Below, piece after piece: positions 1 through 8,439 of a DNA stretch of 64,000 nt. The notes below the pieces were generated by a model. That model made no database searches. It was not told where the DNA came from and saw only the letters and a list, made by a program, of their open reading frames with translations. Location: the NCBI GenBank assembly GCA_019187405.1, contig JABAQZ010000006.1, positions 277,547 to 341,546 of the forward strand. The letters run 5' to 3'. The position numbers and the translations under genes are program-made. The DNA comes from Ignavibacteria bacterium (GTDB lineage Bacteria > Bacteroidota > Ignavibacteria > Tepidaquicellales > Tepidaquicellaceae). The number at the start of each line of letters is the position of its first letter. Position 1 is the stretch's first letter.

Positions 1-397
1 TCAGCAAAGGATAAAAAAGTTTACACATTTCGAAAACTGATTTTGCATTTAAATCCATAATTTTATCATAATCTGCAGAAGTATTTTCAAGAGTACTCTT
101 TCTTGTGTTTGTTCCGGCGTTATTGATAAGAATATCAAGACTTCCCCAGAGTTTGCTAATTTTATCAAATAGTTTTTTTCTATCTCTGTCATTTGTCACG
201 TCGCATTTCATACCTTCAATATTTTTATGAAGTTTTGTATAACGAACGATTTCTTTCACAACATTGTTTTCCTGTTTTGAAATTAAAAATACATCTGCAC
301 CCAGTTCCAGAAATTCTTCAGCTATTGCTTTTCCGATGCCTTTAGTCGCTCCTGTAATGAGAGCTCTTCTGTTTTTCAATGTCCATTTATCAGGCAT
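1..397 (-). CDS. SDR-family oxidoreductase, 3' part missing
   Basis: Read on the minus strand from the ATG at 395-397, the frame is open for 132 codons to the window edge, so the C-terminus is outside. The N-terminus has the Rossmann cofactor motif TGATKGIG (residues 15-22), and further on LDILINNAGTN, the NNAG motif of classical short-chain dehydrogenases. These enzymes use NAD(P)H to reduce or oxidise carbonyl or alcohol groups. The start LKNRRALITGATKGIGKAIA resembles tropinone-reductase-like SDRs, but the substrate cannot be deduced. The catalytic YxxxK lies beyond the edge. The gene precedes no obvious partner; its start lies 22 bp from the 3' end of the nrf operon. Confidence 0.9.
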   Translation of the reverse strand, partial: MPDKWTLKNRRALITGATKGIGKAIAEEFLELGADVFLISKQENNVVKEIVRYTKLHKNIEGMKCDVTNDRDRKKLFDKISKLWGSLDILINNAGTNTRKSTLENTSADYDKIMDLNAKSVFEMCKLFYPLL

Positions 398-418
398 GTA
401 GATTTTGATTATAATTTT

Positions 419-688
419 TCAAAAAGATAATCTTGTAACAACAAAACTTACAAATGCAACAGCAAAAATCCCTAGAATTATAATTACTGTTTTTAAATTC
501 TTTTCTTTAAAAAATCTTATTAAGAAAAATCCTGCAATTATTCCAATTGTAAATCCGGCAATCATATACCAGAAAATTACTGCTCCTCCTATAAATGCAT
601 CAGAACTGTCCAGCGCTAATCTTCCTGTAAATGCACCTACAAAAGCCATATCAAATGCAAGCAGTAATATAAATAAAAATCTGCTCAA
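419..688 (-). CDS. small membrane protein, third gene of the nrf operon
   Basis: This 89-aa protein starts with TTG only 2 bp after the nrfA stop, so it is almost certainly co-transcribed with nrfHA. The sequence shows three hydrophobic segments (about residues 3-20, 33-57 and 65-87), with a charged loop FFKEKNLK between the last two. I do not recognise a family. Its position suggests a role tied to the nitrite reductase membrane complex or its assembly, but that is inferred only from linkage. An ATG at residue 14 is a possible alternative start, but it would cut the first membrane segment. Confidence 0.6.
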   Translation of the reverse strand: MSRFLFILLLAFDMAFVGAFTGRLALDSSDAFIGGAVIFWYMIAGFTIGIIAGFFLIRFFKEKNLKTVIIILGIFAVAFVSFVVTRLSF

Positions 689-690
689 TG

Positions 691-2178
691 CTATTTATTA
701 TAATTCTCTTTCATTTTATCATGTCTTTCTTCTGCTTGTTTATCCCATTGAGGAACAACAGTTTCAAGGAACACTTTCTTATCTTCGGCTATTTTTTTCA
801 TGTCAAGTCCGATATACTGCTGTGCCTTTTCTTTTGTTGAAATATCAGGATATTGAACCGGCAGACTGACTTTAAGTTCGGACAGCAGAGCTGAAAGCAA
901 TACTCTCGCCTGCTCTGTTTTTTCAATCGAATTTCCAAGTACTCTCGCACACTCAAGAGGCGCATGAAAACTTCCTCCGTGACTTGCCGAAACATAATCC
1001 CATCTCCACTGACCTTTTCTGATTAAATCAAGTATCGGTTTCATCTGATCTTCTGTTGCACCGTTTTCCCAAGCAGTCTTAGCTTCAATGTGAGCTTTTA
1101 CGAGAGACTTAGATGCAATTTTTAAAAGTTCGATTACTTTATCCTGTCTGTCATATACATTCTTCAGCAGATTAGCTTCCGATTCTCTGTGACAAACCTG
1201 ACATGAATTGGCAATGTTATTAAGCGGACTTTGGATATGATGGTCGGTAAATTTTACTCCTCCGGAAGTTTTATATGGCATGTGACAATCAGCACAAGAA
1301 AGTCCCCGCTCTGAATGAATTCCCGTCTTGAAGACTTCAAAATCAGGATGCTGTGCTTTGATAATCGGAGTTTTGCTTAATGAATGAACGAAATCTATAT
1401 GCTTAATGCTGTCATAATATGTTTCCATATCTTCAACCGTAAATCCTTTGTCCCAGGGAAATGTGAGATACTTTTCTTCTTTGCCTTTAAAATAATATTC
1501 AACATGACACTGTGCACAGACCAAAGATCTCATTTCCTGATGTGTCGATTTTGTAATGTCTTTTCCCTGCCTTTCAAATGCCTCAATTAAAGCAGGTCTG
1601 GTGATTCTCAAATTCATTGTTTGCGGATCATGACAATCCTGACAGCCGATTGCATTTGCAATTTCTCCGCCGAGTTCTTTAAATGGTTTTTTGTAAAATT
1701 CAGCAATCCCGATTTTATTCATCACTCTTGGCACATCTGTACTTTTACATGCATAGCAGGTTCCCGGTTGTGGAACATCTGTACGAAATGTATTCCTTAT
1801 GTCCTTTATGGCATAGTAATGACCTCTTCCCTGATTGTAATCTCTTGAAAATGCATAACCCGCCCAGAGTATTACCATCTCAGGATATCTGTCAAGCATA
1901 TCCAGTTTTTTACTGCCTCCATGCTTACTGGCAAATGAAGTATCCAGTGTTGATATGTATGTTTCATACTCTCTTGGAAAATTTTCACCCCAGACTTCAT
2001 TTCTTGGTTCCCACTCTGCTATCGGTTTTACATTCTGCAGCAGCAGATTTGATTCGCTTCTTCGCTCAATAATAGAACTTCCCAGTAGCCCAATCAGAAA
2101 AACTACGACTATGGTTAAAAAATACAATAGCCATCCGATCCATGGTTTTTCCGCAACAATGTCTTTAATTTTTCTCAT
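691..2178 (-). CDS. nrfA: cytochrome c nitrite reductase, catalytic subunit NrfA
   Basis: This 495-aa periplasmic pentahaem cytochrome performs the six-electron reduction of nitrite to ammonium (EC 1.7.2.2). The diagnostic CxxCK haem site is present as CYACK near residues 140-144; its lysine is the proximal ligand of the catalytic haem. Four CxxCH sites follow: CQDCH, CAQCH, CADCH and CQVCH. An N-terminal membrane segment (about residues 14-33) acts as uncleaved signal or anchor. Length and haem order match the family. It lies 9 bp downstream of nrfH, the quinol-oxidising partner, so respiratory ammonification or nitrite detoxification is expected. No dedicated CxxCK haem lyase gene is visible in the window. 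Confidence 0.97.
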   Translation of the reverse strand: MRKIKDIVAEKPWIGWLLYFLTIVVVFLIGLLGSSIIERRSESNLLLQNVKPIAEWEPRNEVWGENFPREYETYISTLDTSFASKHGGSKKLDMLDRYPEMVILWAGYAFSRDYNQGRGHYYAIKDIRNTFRTDVPQPGTCYACKSTDVPRVMNKIGIAEFYKKPFKELGGEIANAIGCQDCHDPQTMNLRITRPALIEAFERQGKDITKSTHQEMRSLVCAQCHVEYYFKGKEEKYLTFPWDKGFTVEDMETYYDSIKHIDFVHSLSKTPIIKAQHPDFEVFKTGIHSERGLSCADCHMPYKTSGGVKFTDHHIQSPLNNIANSCQVCHRESEANLLKNVYDRQDKVIELLKIASKSLVKAHIEAKTAWENGATEDQMKPILDLIRKGQWRWDYVSASHGGSFHAPLECARVLGNSIEKTEQARVLLSALLSELKVSLPVQYPDISTKEKAQQYIGLDMKKIAEDKKVFLETVVPQWDKQAEERHDKMKENYNK

Positions 2179-2187
2179 TTCTGTTAT

Positions 2188-2775
2188 TTATTTTTTTTTT
2201 ATCCAATCCGGAATTTTCGGAAATGGATTTGGAATGTTTGCATTTGGAAAAGAAGATAAACTCGATGTTGTTCCGTGCGGCGTTTCCTCATGACAGCTCC
2301 AGCATTTTTTCTCTTCATCAGATTCTTCTTTATAAAGATTTGTATGTCCAATAAGATTCATGTGACATCTTTTGCAGTTTTCCTGTACAACGTCAATTCC
2401 AGCTTCTTTGATTCTTATAACCTGCGGCTCCAGTCTCAGCGTAAACATTGTCGAATGTCTTAATCCGTCCGATGCTTTAAAAAACATTTTTCTGATATAA
2501 CTGTCATTGGGAACATGGCAATCGTTACATGTAGTTACTCTCGCATGAGAACTGATTCTCCATGAGGCATACTGTGTATTCATCACATGACAGTTTATGC
2601 ATGCCTCAGGTTTATCCGATAGATATGAAGTAGCATTTCCGACATACATCACAAATAAAATCAATCCGGTCAATACTCCGCTGATAATTATAACCGGGAT
2701 TTTCCAGCCGGACGGCGGTTTTGTATAATGTATAAATTCTTCTACGATTTTCATTTGTAAAATCAATTTAATCAT
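2188..2775 (-). CDS. nrfH: NrfH, NapC/NirT-type tetrahaem quinol dehydrogenase
   Basis: This 195-aa membrane-anchored cytochrome c takes electrons from the quinol pool and passes them to NrfA. It has one N-terminal transmembrane helix (about residues 26-46) followed by four haem sites: CINCHVM, CNDCH, CKRCH and CWSCH. The first, with the methionine after CxxCH, is typical of NrfH. An internal ATG at residue 8 (MKIVEEF) is an equally plausible start; no clear Shine-Dalgarno sequence decides between them. It is the first gene of the nrfH-nrfA-membrane protein operon, followed by nrfA after 9 bp. Confidence 0.95.
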   Translation of the reverse strand: MIKLILQMKIVEEFIHYTKPPSGWKIPVIIISGVLTGLILFVMYVGNATSYLSDKPEACINCHVMNTQYASWRISSHARVTTCNDCHVPNDSYIRKMFFKASDGLRHSTMFTLRLEPQVIRIKEAGIDVVQENCKRCHMNLIGHTNLYKEESDEEKKCWSCHEETPHGTTSSLSSFPNANIPNPFPKIPDWIKKK

Positions 2776-2909
2776 GGAAATGAATATAAGATATAAAAAA
2801 ATTTCTCATCATTATTTTTGAATTTATGTTTAAATAATACTATAATAATATGGTCTTAAATTTTTTATATTTATCAAAACTTTTCCTTATATAATATTTT
2901 TTAATTTGT

Positions 2910-3791
2910 TTGAAAATTGATAATTATATTTTGAAGTTGCTGAATATTATTAAGTTAAATACGATATTTTTATTGATTACGGCAAATGCTATGTCCCAAT
3001 CTAAAAAAGATAAAGAAACATTGTCATTCATGGACAAAGTTCAGAATGTAGTTGAATTAAGAAAATCCTTCGAAACAGAAAACGAAACGAAGAAACCGGC
3101 ATTGCTGTCTTTTAAAAAAGATGAAGGCGAAAATCCGGTATTTGTAACTGACATTGCTGCAGCGCTTAAAATTTTCAGATATGAAACATTCGGTATTACG
3201 CCTTTTATTCAATTCGATTATTCAAGCAAATCCAAAGAAGAGACAGAAAAAATCACAGGAGGACTTAGCAGCTATTATATGATTTATCGGTATAGCGGCG
3301 GAAGCGGTAAACTCGAACCGCTGATTTCTTTTGCAAAAGATTATTATACAAAAATTGAGAACTTAATTTTCAGATTAACTTTCATTCCGCATTTCCCCGA
3401 TTTTATTATTCCTATTAGAAATATAAGCGATATAAAATTTAAATATGACGGGAGTAAAAAAGATAATATCTGGATATTTGGATTTAATCCTTTTCTCGGA
3501 ATGAATTTTGATAGAAAATATGGTGGAAACAACAATCTTAATCAGTCTTTATATTTCTCTGCTGTCGGAGGAAATGTTACTGTCAGGAAATATTATTTCC
3601 AGCTGGATTTATACGGCATATATGAAAATGAATTTGATGATTTTACAAATTCAAAATATAAGTATGAAGCAACCGCTACTTTTTATTTTGATGAGAAAGA
3701 AAGAGCTTCAATTAATGCAAAATACATGCAGCAGGAAAAAGATAAAGACCTTCTTAAACGAATACTATTTGGATTCGGAGTTAAATTATAA
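2910..3791 (+). CDS. putative secreted or outer-membrane beta-barrel protein, unknown function
   Basis: This 293-aa protein starts at TTG with a hydrophobic N-terminus (about residues 10-28, ending ANAMSQ) that reads as a signal peptide. After residue 70 the sequence alternates hydrophobic and polar residues with many aromatics and ends FGFGVKL. That pattern fits outer-membrane beta-barrels of Gram-negative bacteria. It resembles transporter-like barrel proteins of unknown role, but no family is assigned. The next gene starts 19 bp downstream on the same strand, so the two are probably co-transcribed. Confidence 0.65.
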   Translation: MKIDNYILKLLNIIKLNTIFLLITANAMSQSKKDKETLSFMDKVQNVVELRKSFETENETKKPALLSFKKDEGENPVFVTDIAAALKIFRYETFGITPFIQFDYSSKSKEETEKITGGLSSYYMIYRYSGGSGKLEPLISFAKDYYTKIENLIFRLTFIPHFPDFIIPIRNISDIKFKYDGSKKDNIWIFGFNPFLGMNFDRKYGGNNNLNQSLYFSAVGGNVTVRKYYFQLDLYGIYENEFDDFTNSKYKYEATATFYFDEKERASINAKYMQQEKDKDLLKRILFGFGVKL

Positions 3792-3810
3792 ACTGATTCT
3801 AAAAATTTAT

Positions 3811-5982
3811 ATGATTAATAAATTAATTTTTATCTGCGGGTTTTTGATTTTTATTGTACCATTTGAATTGAAATCACAAGTGTATTCCGACAATGAATGG
3901 GAAATACTCCAGTTAATGGACAGTAGAATTCTTGGACAAGACGGAAAAATTAATGAGTACCTCCATTCCATCGATCCTAAAATTCGTCAAAAAGCAATTT
4001 ACGCTCTGGCTAACATAGGTGACAGCAGTACAGTTTCATTAATTAATTTCCTTTTTGCAGGTCCGTTTAAAGATTATCCTGACAAAAATGATCTTATGGC
4101 AAGTGCTTTCTTGCTCGGTCAGATCAATTGCAACGAAAGCCGGAAACTGCTCGAAACTGTTTTTAATAATCCGGATTCATTTAAATCGGAAATGAAAGAA
4201 TCAGGAGTGTATTTCATTGATGCGGCAGGAAAAATCGGAGATGAAAACCTTTTTAATATTTTTCTAAACTTAGCCGAGAATACTGATAGCTACGATCAAA
4301 ATATTAATTCAGCAATAGCAATGTCTCTTGCAAAATTTGCTTTGCGAAAATTTGTAAATGAAAAATCGGTGAGTGTTTTAAAACAAATTGTTAAATACTC
4401 ACAAGATACTTCCGCTTTGAGAAATGCAGCTTATGCCTTCTGGAGAATAGGCGATAAATCTCTTTTATTAAATGCTAAACAGGAAATATATGACCTTACC
4501 GGTTCAAATGATCCGCAGACAAGAATGTGGGCTTTTAATGCTCTGGGAAAATTTAAAGATAATCTTTTGTTGATGTATACTTTGGAATCTTTTATTGCTG
4601 AAAAAGACTGGAGAGTCAAAGTGAATATGCTGAATTCACTCGGCAATTATAATCTGGATTCCATTCCTGAACTTACTCTTCATATTTTCTCCTTGCTCGG
4701 TGATGCATTTAATGATGATAACGAGCATGTGTCGCTAACTTCCATTGCCGTTATGGGAAATATTTTTCAGAATATCAGGAAATCTAAAAACTCCGTTGCT
4801 AATTCAATGGCATCAGGAATAAAAGAAGAACTTCTTGCTGCATTGAATGAACCGAAAAAGTTTTCGGTACTTCAAAGATCCGAAATTACTAAAACACTTG
4901 CAAAAATGTATAGGGATGAAGTGAAAAAAGATTTACTGTCAGCCTTGGTTTTATCAAATGATTATTTCTTTAAAAGTAATGTAATTAAATCATTTGGATT
5001 TTTTGATGATTATAATATTTTCAAAGAAGTCCGTGACTCTGTCAGCAGCGAAGTCAGAAAGTATAATCTGTCATATCAAATCAATAGCGGAGAAATGATC
5101 GGAAGCACAGATCTTGCTTTACTCTATAGAGGATTTGTACAAATGCTTTCTGATTTGGATGATAAAGCAAAAGCAGACGATCTGAATTCTATAAGATTGA
5201 TTTTTACAGAGTTTGCTTCTTCAAAAGATCCGGTGATCACTGATGTCTGCCTTACTGCTCTTCAGGATTCTTTGTATAAAGATTTTAAAGATGAAACTTC
5301 ACAGGTTATCCTTTTTGATTTTGATGATCTGAATTATCCTCAAGATGAAACCGTAATTCTCATTTTTATTGATGCCATGAAAAAACTTTATAATGATAGT
5401 ACTTATAAATCTCTGGAAAAGTATCTGAATTTTGGAAACTATGAAATAGCAAAAGCCGCAAAAGAGACTCTTGAAAATATCACATGGAAAAAGTATGGTC
5501 AAAATGTATTTCCTGAAACCGATCACGATCTCGAATATATGAAGAATTTGGATTCTAAAAAGTTTGTTGTATTGAAAACTTCTAAAGGACAAATTAATGT
5601 CGAATTGTTTCCAGATATTGCTCCATTTACTGTTCAGAATTTTCTTAAGCTTGCAGAAAAAGATTACTATGATAATACTGTATTTCACAGGGTTGTTCCA
5701 AATTTTGTAATACAAGGAGGCGATCCGAGCGGAACAGGTTACGGAGGTCCTGGTTACTCTATCAGAAGTGAATTCTCCCCGGTAAAATTTGAAACCGGAT
5801 TTCTGGGAATGGCCTCCAGCGGGAAAGATACCGAAGGAAGCCAGTTCTTTATCACTCATTCTGCAACTCCGCATCTTGACGGGAAATATACTTTGTTTGG
5901 TAAAGTCGTAAATACTATTGATGTAGTTGATAAAATTCAGCAAGGAGATACTTTAAAAGATGTTACTATTATTAAACAATAG
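3811..5982 (+). CDS. secreted HEAT-repeat protein fused to a cyclophilin-type peptidyl-prolyl isomerase
   Basis: The ATG at 3811 is chosen because it opens with a signal peptide (MINKLIFICGFLIFIVPFEL...SQ). The frame stays open upstream to 3508, but that part overlaps the preceding gene. The 723-aa product has HEAT/armadillo-like helical repeats over about residues 25-570 (for example QKAIYALANIGD and RMWAFNALGKFKD). From about residue 585 it has a complete cyclophilin domain with FHRVVPNFVIQGGD, GMASSGKDTEGSQFFI and HLDGKYTLFGKV. Cyclophilins isomerise prolyl bonds during folding. The repeats probably present client proteins in the periplasm. Similar HEAT-PPIase architectures occur in Bacteroidota. 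It is probably co-transcribed with the barrel-like gene 19 bp upstream. Confidence 0.92.
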   Translation: MINKLIFICGFLIFIVPFELKSQVYSDNEWEILQLMDSRILGQDGKINEYLHSIDPKIRQKAIYALANIGDSSTVSLINFLFAGPFKDYPDKNDLMASAFLLGQINCNESRKLLETVFNNPDSFKSEMKESGVYFIDAAGKIGDENLFNIFLNLAENTDSYDQNINSAIAMSLAKFALRKFVNEKSVSVLKQIVKYSQDTSALRNAAYAFWRIGDKSLLLNAKQEIYDLTGSNDPQTRMWAFNALGKFKDNLLLMYTLESFIAEKDWRVKVNMLNSLGNYNLDSIPELTLHIFSLLGDAFNDDNEHVSLTSIAVMGNIFQNIRKSKNSVANSMASGIKEELLAALNEPKKFSVLQRSEITKTLAKMYRDEVKKDLLSALVLSNDYFFKSNVIKSFGFFDDYNIFKEVRDSVSSEVRKYNLSYQINSGEMIGSTDLALLYRGFVQMLSDLDDKAKADDLNSIRLIFTEFASSKDPVITDVCLTALQDSLYKDFKDETSQVILFDFDDLNYPQDETVILIFIDAMKKLYNDSTYKSLEKYLNFGNYEIAKAAKETLENITWKKYGQNVFPETDHDLEYMKNLDSKKFVVLKTSKGQINVELFPDIAPFTVQNFLKLAEKDYYDNTVFHRVVPNFVIQGGDPSGTGYGGPGYSIRSEFSPVKFETGFLGMASSGKDTEGSQFFITHSATPHLDGKYTLFGKVVNTIDVVDKIQQGDTLKDVTIIKQ

Positions 5983-6417
5983 ATCTAATTTATTGATTAT
6001 TAACTTAACAATTTTGATTTTTACTTAACGTTTCTATTTTAAAATTACTTTGAAAAATGATTCTAGTTTTTTCCTCTGTAATTATTTCTTCTTAAAATAG
6101 AATTTCAATATTCTCTTTACTCCCCAGTTTTCAGAATCTGGAAGTATTATTTGTCTATTAACAATTAAATTCTATTTGAATGGTAATGAGAGTTAGTATG
6201 CTGCTGATGTATATAATATTTTAAAAGTTGGTTCTTATTCGAATATAAATTCTCTGTAAACATTTTAATCAGTTGTTGATAAGAAATCTGAAACTTTCTC
6301 TGTATTTTTTTAATATCAAATTATATAGGAATTTATGAAAAACATTCTCACTCCGGCAATCAAAACAATTGAATACTTTTAAATTTCTTTTTATCACTCA
6401 TTTAGATTATTTAAAAA
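5983..6417. other. intergenic stretch, no intact gene
   Basis: This is AT-rich DNA downstream of the HEAT-cyclophilin gene. All six frames are broken by frequent stops. I see no hairpin followed by a T-run, no RNA gene and no repeat. Together with the decayed coding fragments that follow, it looks like an old insertion or deletion scar rather than a regulatory region. Confidence 0.5.
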
Positions 6418-6561
6418 GATGCACCGGTATATTTTATACATTATACCCGCGCTAATGAATTTGAGGCTACTTCTAAAATTGAATATGGTTATTTCCTGCA
6501 GAATAAAAAATTTTATAGGTTATCTGAAAAAATGATTTTCAAACACAGAGAAGTTTATTAG
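6418..6561 (+). pseudogene. possible coding remnant of unknown origin
   Basis: A 47-codon open stretch bounded by TAA and TAG reads like real protein: DAPVYFIHYTRANEFEATSK then IEYGYFLQNKKFYRLSEK. It has no start codon and no continuation in the same frame. The E-x-GYFLxxxKxFYxLSE pattern is reminiscent of nucleoside 2-deoxyribosyltransferase-like folds, but this is a weak impression. It lies just before a clearer gene fragment and is best read as decayed coding sequence. Confidence 0.3.
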
Positions 6562-6663
6562 GAAATTAAGAACTGCTACATTGATTTTGGATTCGATAGT
6601 TTAAATTCTTTCAGCTCCCATTTATAAAAGCAAATTGAGTATTCCCGATGATAAATACCGCGG

Positions 6664-6816
6664 GCTGGGGAAGATCTGATAAGTGTTTTGGATAAAATTG
6701 AAAATGCCGAAGGTAAAATTATTCAACCGAAGACAAAAGTTACTGATGAAATAGGCTTTATACCAATATTCAAAGATACAGAAGGAAATAAAGTTGACTT
6801 ACATTCACCAAAATAG
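6664..6816 (+). pseudogene. 3' fragment of a VOC (glyoxalase/bleomycin-resistance fold) gene
   Basis: The last 50 codons before the TAG at 6814-6816 read AGEDLISVLDKIENAEGK, then IIQPKTKVTDEIGFIPIF, then KDTEGNKVDLHSPK. This is the canonical C-terminal half-module of VOC-superfamily proteins: a 'vLdkieaaGGkil.pKt' strand-helix followed by 'f.DteGN.i.Lhs' with the metal-ligand glutamate. Upstream the same frame is stopped repeatedly within 35 bp (TGA and TAA around 6649-6654), and no start is present. The gene is therefore truncated and dead. It sits 90 bp before the palindrome array. Confidence 0.7.
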
Positions 6817-6903
6817 AATTATTTAACCTCTCTGTCTTGCTTAAATGATAGAGCTGATTCTAAGAGTAAGTATAAATGAATATAATTTTATGCTTTTAGT
6901 GAT

Positions 6904-7087
6904 GCAACATTTATGTTGCGGAAGCAGTGATGCAACATTTATGTTGCTGAAGCAGTGATGCAACATTTATGTTGCCGAAGCAGTGATGCAACATTTATGT
7001 TGCAGCAACAGTGATGCAACATTTATGTTGCAGCAACAGTGATGCAACATTTATGTTGCGACAACAGTAATGCAACATTTATGTTGC
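6904..7087. repeat. array block A, 7 dyads
   Basis: Dyads start at 6904, 6932, 6960, 6988, 7016, 7044 and 7072, all with exact cores. Spacers are of the xGAAGCAGTGAT type first and then the AGCAACAGTGAT type, ending with GACAACAGTAAT. Confidence 0.95.
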
Positions 7088-7231
7088 AACGAAATGCAGG
7101 TGCTGTTTAAAAAGTATGAATTACTTCTTTCCATATCCCATCTCAGGAAAAATTAAATTCAACTATCTATGTTTCTAAAACCGGACAGTTGTAAAGAGTA
7201 GTTCTCTCTTTGAGAACCTCGTTAAAATAAT
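7088..7231. repeat. 144-bp linker, copy 1
   Basis: This copy is nearly identical to copies 2 and 3 (three differences from copy 2, two from copy 3). It contains two inverted repeats: AAGTA-TGAAT-TACTT near its start, and GTTCTC-TCTTT-GAGAAC at 7201-7217. No frame is open throughout. Confidence 0.93.
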
Positions 7232-7359
7232 GCAACATTTATGTTGCGGAAAAAGTGATGCAACATTTATGTTGCAGAAGCAGTGATGCAACATTTATGT
7301 TGCGGAAGCAGTGATGCAACATTTATGTTGCGACAACAGTGATGCAACATTTATGTTGC
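7232..7359. repeat. array block B, 5 dyads
   Basis: Dyads start at 7232, 7260, 7288, 7316 and 7344, all with exact cores. Spacers run GGAAAAAGTGAT, AGAAGCAGTGAT, GGAAGCAGTGAT and GACAACAGTGAT. Confidence 0.95.
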
Positions 7360-7503
7360 GACGAAATGCAGGTGCTGTTTAAAAAGTATGAATTACTTCT
7401 TTCCATATCCCAACTCAGGAAAAATTAAATTCAACTATCTATGTTTCTAAAACCGGACAGTTGTAAAGAGTAGTTCTCTCTTTGAGAACCTCGATAAAAT
7501 AAT
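7360..7503. repeat. 144-bp linker, copy 2
   Basis: This copy differs from copy 3 at a single base by eye. The GTTCTC/GAGAAC hairpin is at 7473-7489, the same 113-bp offset from the linker start as in every copy. Confidence 0.93.
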
Positions 7504-7687
7504 ACAACATTTATGTTGCGACAACTGTAATGCAACATTTATGTTGTGACAACTGTAATGCAACATTTATGTTGCGACAACTGTAATGCAACATTTATGT
7601 TGTGACAACTGTAATGCAACATTTATGTTGCGACAACTGTAATGCAACATTTATGTTGCGACAACTGTAATGCAACATTTATGTTGC
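7504..7687. repeat. array block C, 7 dyads
   Basis: Dyads start at 7504, 7532, 7560, 7588, 7616, 7644 and 7672. All six spacers are GACAACTGTAAT, which indicates recent local amplification. The first dyad begins with A instead of G, and those at 7532 and 7588 end in T instead of C. Confidence 0.95.
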
Positions 7688-7831
7688 GACGAAATGCAGG
7701 TGCTGTTTAAAAAGTATGAATTACTTCTTTCCATATCCCATCTCAGGAAAAATTAAATTCAACTATCTATGTTTCTAAAACCGGACAGTTGTAAAGAGTA
7801 GTTCTCTCTTTGAGAACCTCGATAAAATAAT
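7688..7831. repeat. 144-bp linker, copy 3
   Basis: One base different from copy 2 by eye. The internal hairpin is at 7801-7817. Confidence 0.93.
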
Positions 7832-8295
7832 ACAACATTTATGTTGCGACAGCAATAATGCAACATTTATGTTGCGACACCTGTGATGCAACATTTATGT
7901 TGCGACACCTGTGATGCAACATTTATGTTGCAGCAACAGTGATGCAACATTTATGTTGCGACAACTGTAATGCAACATTTATGTTGCGACAACTGTAATG
8001 CAACATTTATGTTGTGACAACTGTAATGCAACATTTATGTTGCGACAACTGTAATGCAACATTTATGTTGTGACAACTGTAATGCAACATTTATGTTGTG
8101 ACAACTGTAATGCAACATTTATGTTGCGACAACTGTAATGCAACATTTATGTTGCGACAACTGTAATGCAACATTTATGTTGCCGAAGTAGTGATGCAAC
8201 ATTTTTGTTGCGGTAAAAGTGATGCAACATTTATGTTGCGGAAAAAGTGATGCAACATTTATGTTGCGACAACTGTAATGCAACATTTATGTTGC
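7832..8295. repeat. array block D, 17 dyads
   Basis: This is the longest block, with dyads every 28 bp from 7832 to 8280. Eight consecutive spacers (between 7944 and 8168) are GACAACTGTAAT, flanked by GACACCTGTGAT and AGCAACAGTGAT on one side and GGAAAAAGTGAT types on the other. Variant dyads: 7832 (first base A), 8000, 8056 and 8084 (last base T), and 8196 (TTTT loop). Confidence 0.95.
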
Positions 8296-8439
8296 GACGA
8301 AATGCAGGTACTGTTTAAATAGTAAGAATTACTTCTTTCCAAATCCCATTTCAGGAAAAATTAAATTCAACTATCTATGTTTCCAAAACCGGACAGTTGT
8401 AAAGAGTAGTTCTCTCTTTGAGAACATCGGTAAAATAAT
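8296..8439. repeat. 144-bp linker, copy 4 (most diverged)
   Basis: About eight substitutions relative to copy 3 but no length change. The GTTCTC/GAGAAC hairpin (8409-8425) is untouched. The upstream inverted repeat is altered but still able to pair, as AGTAA-GAA-TTACT. Confidence 0.92.

Noticed and set aside
3508..3810. Upstream extension of the HEAT-cyclophilin frame
   Set aside because: It overlaps the barrel-like gene in another frame and precedes a good signal peptide at 3811.
5299..5943. 214-aa minus-strand ORF inside the cyclophilin domain
   Set aside because: It is fully antisense to a well-supported conserved domain, and its own translation is low-complexity I/F/K-rich.
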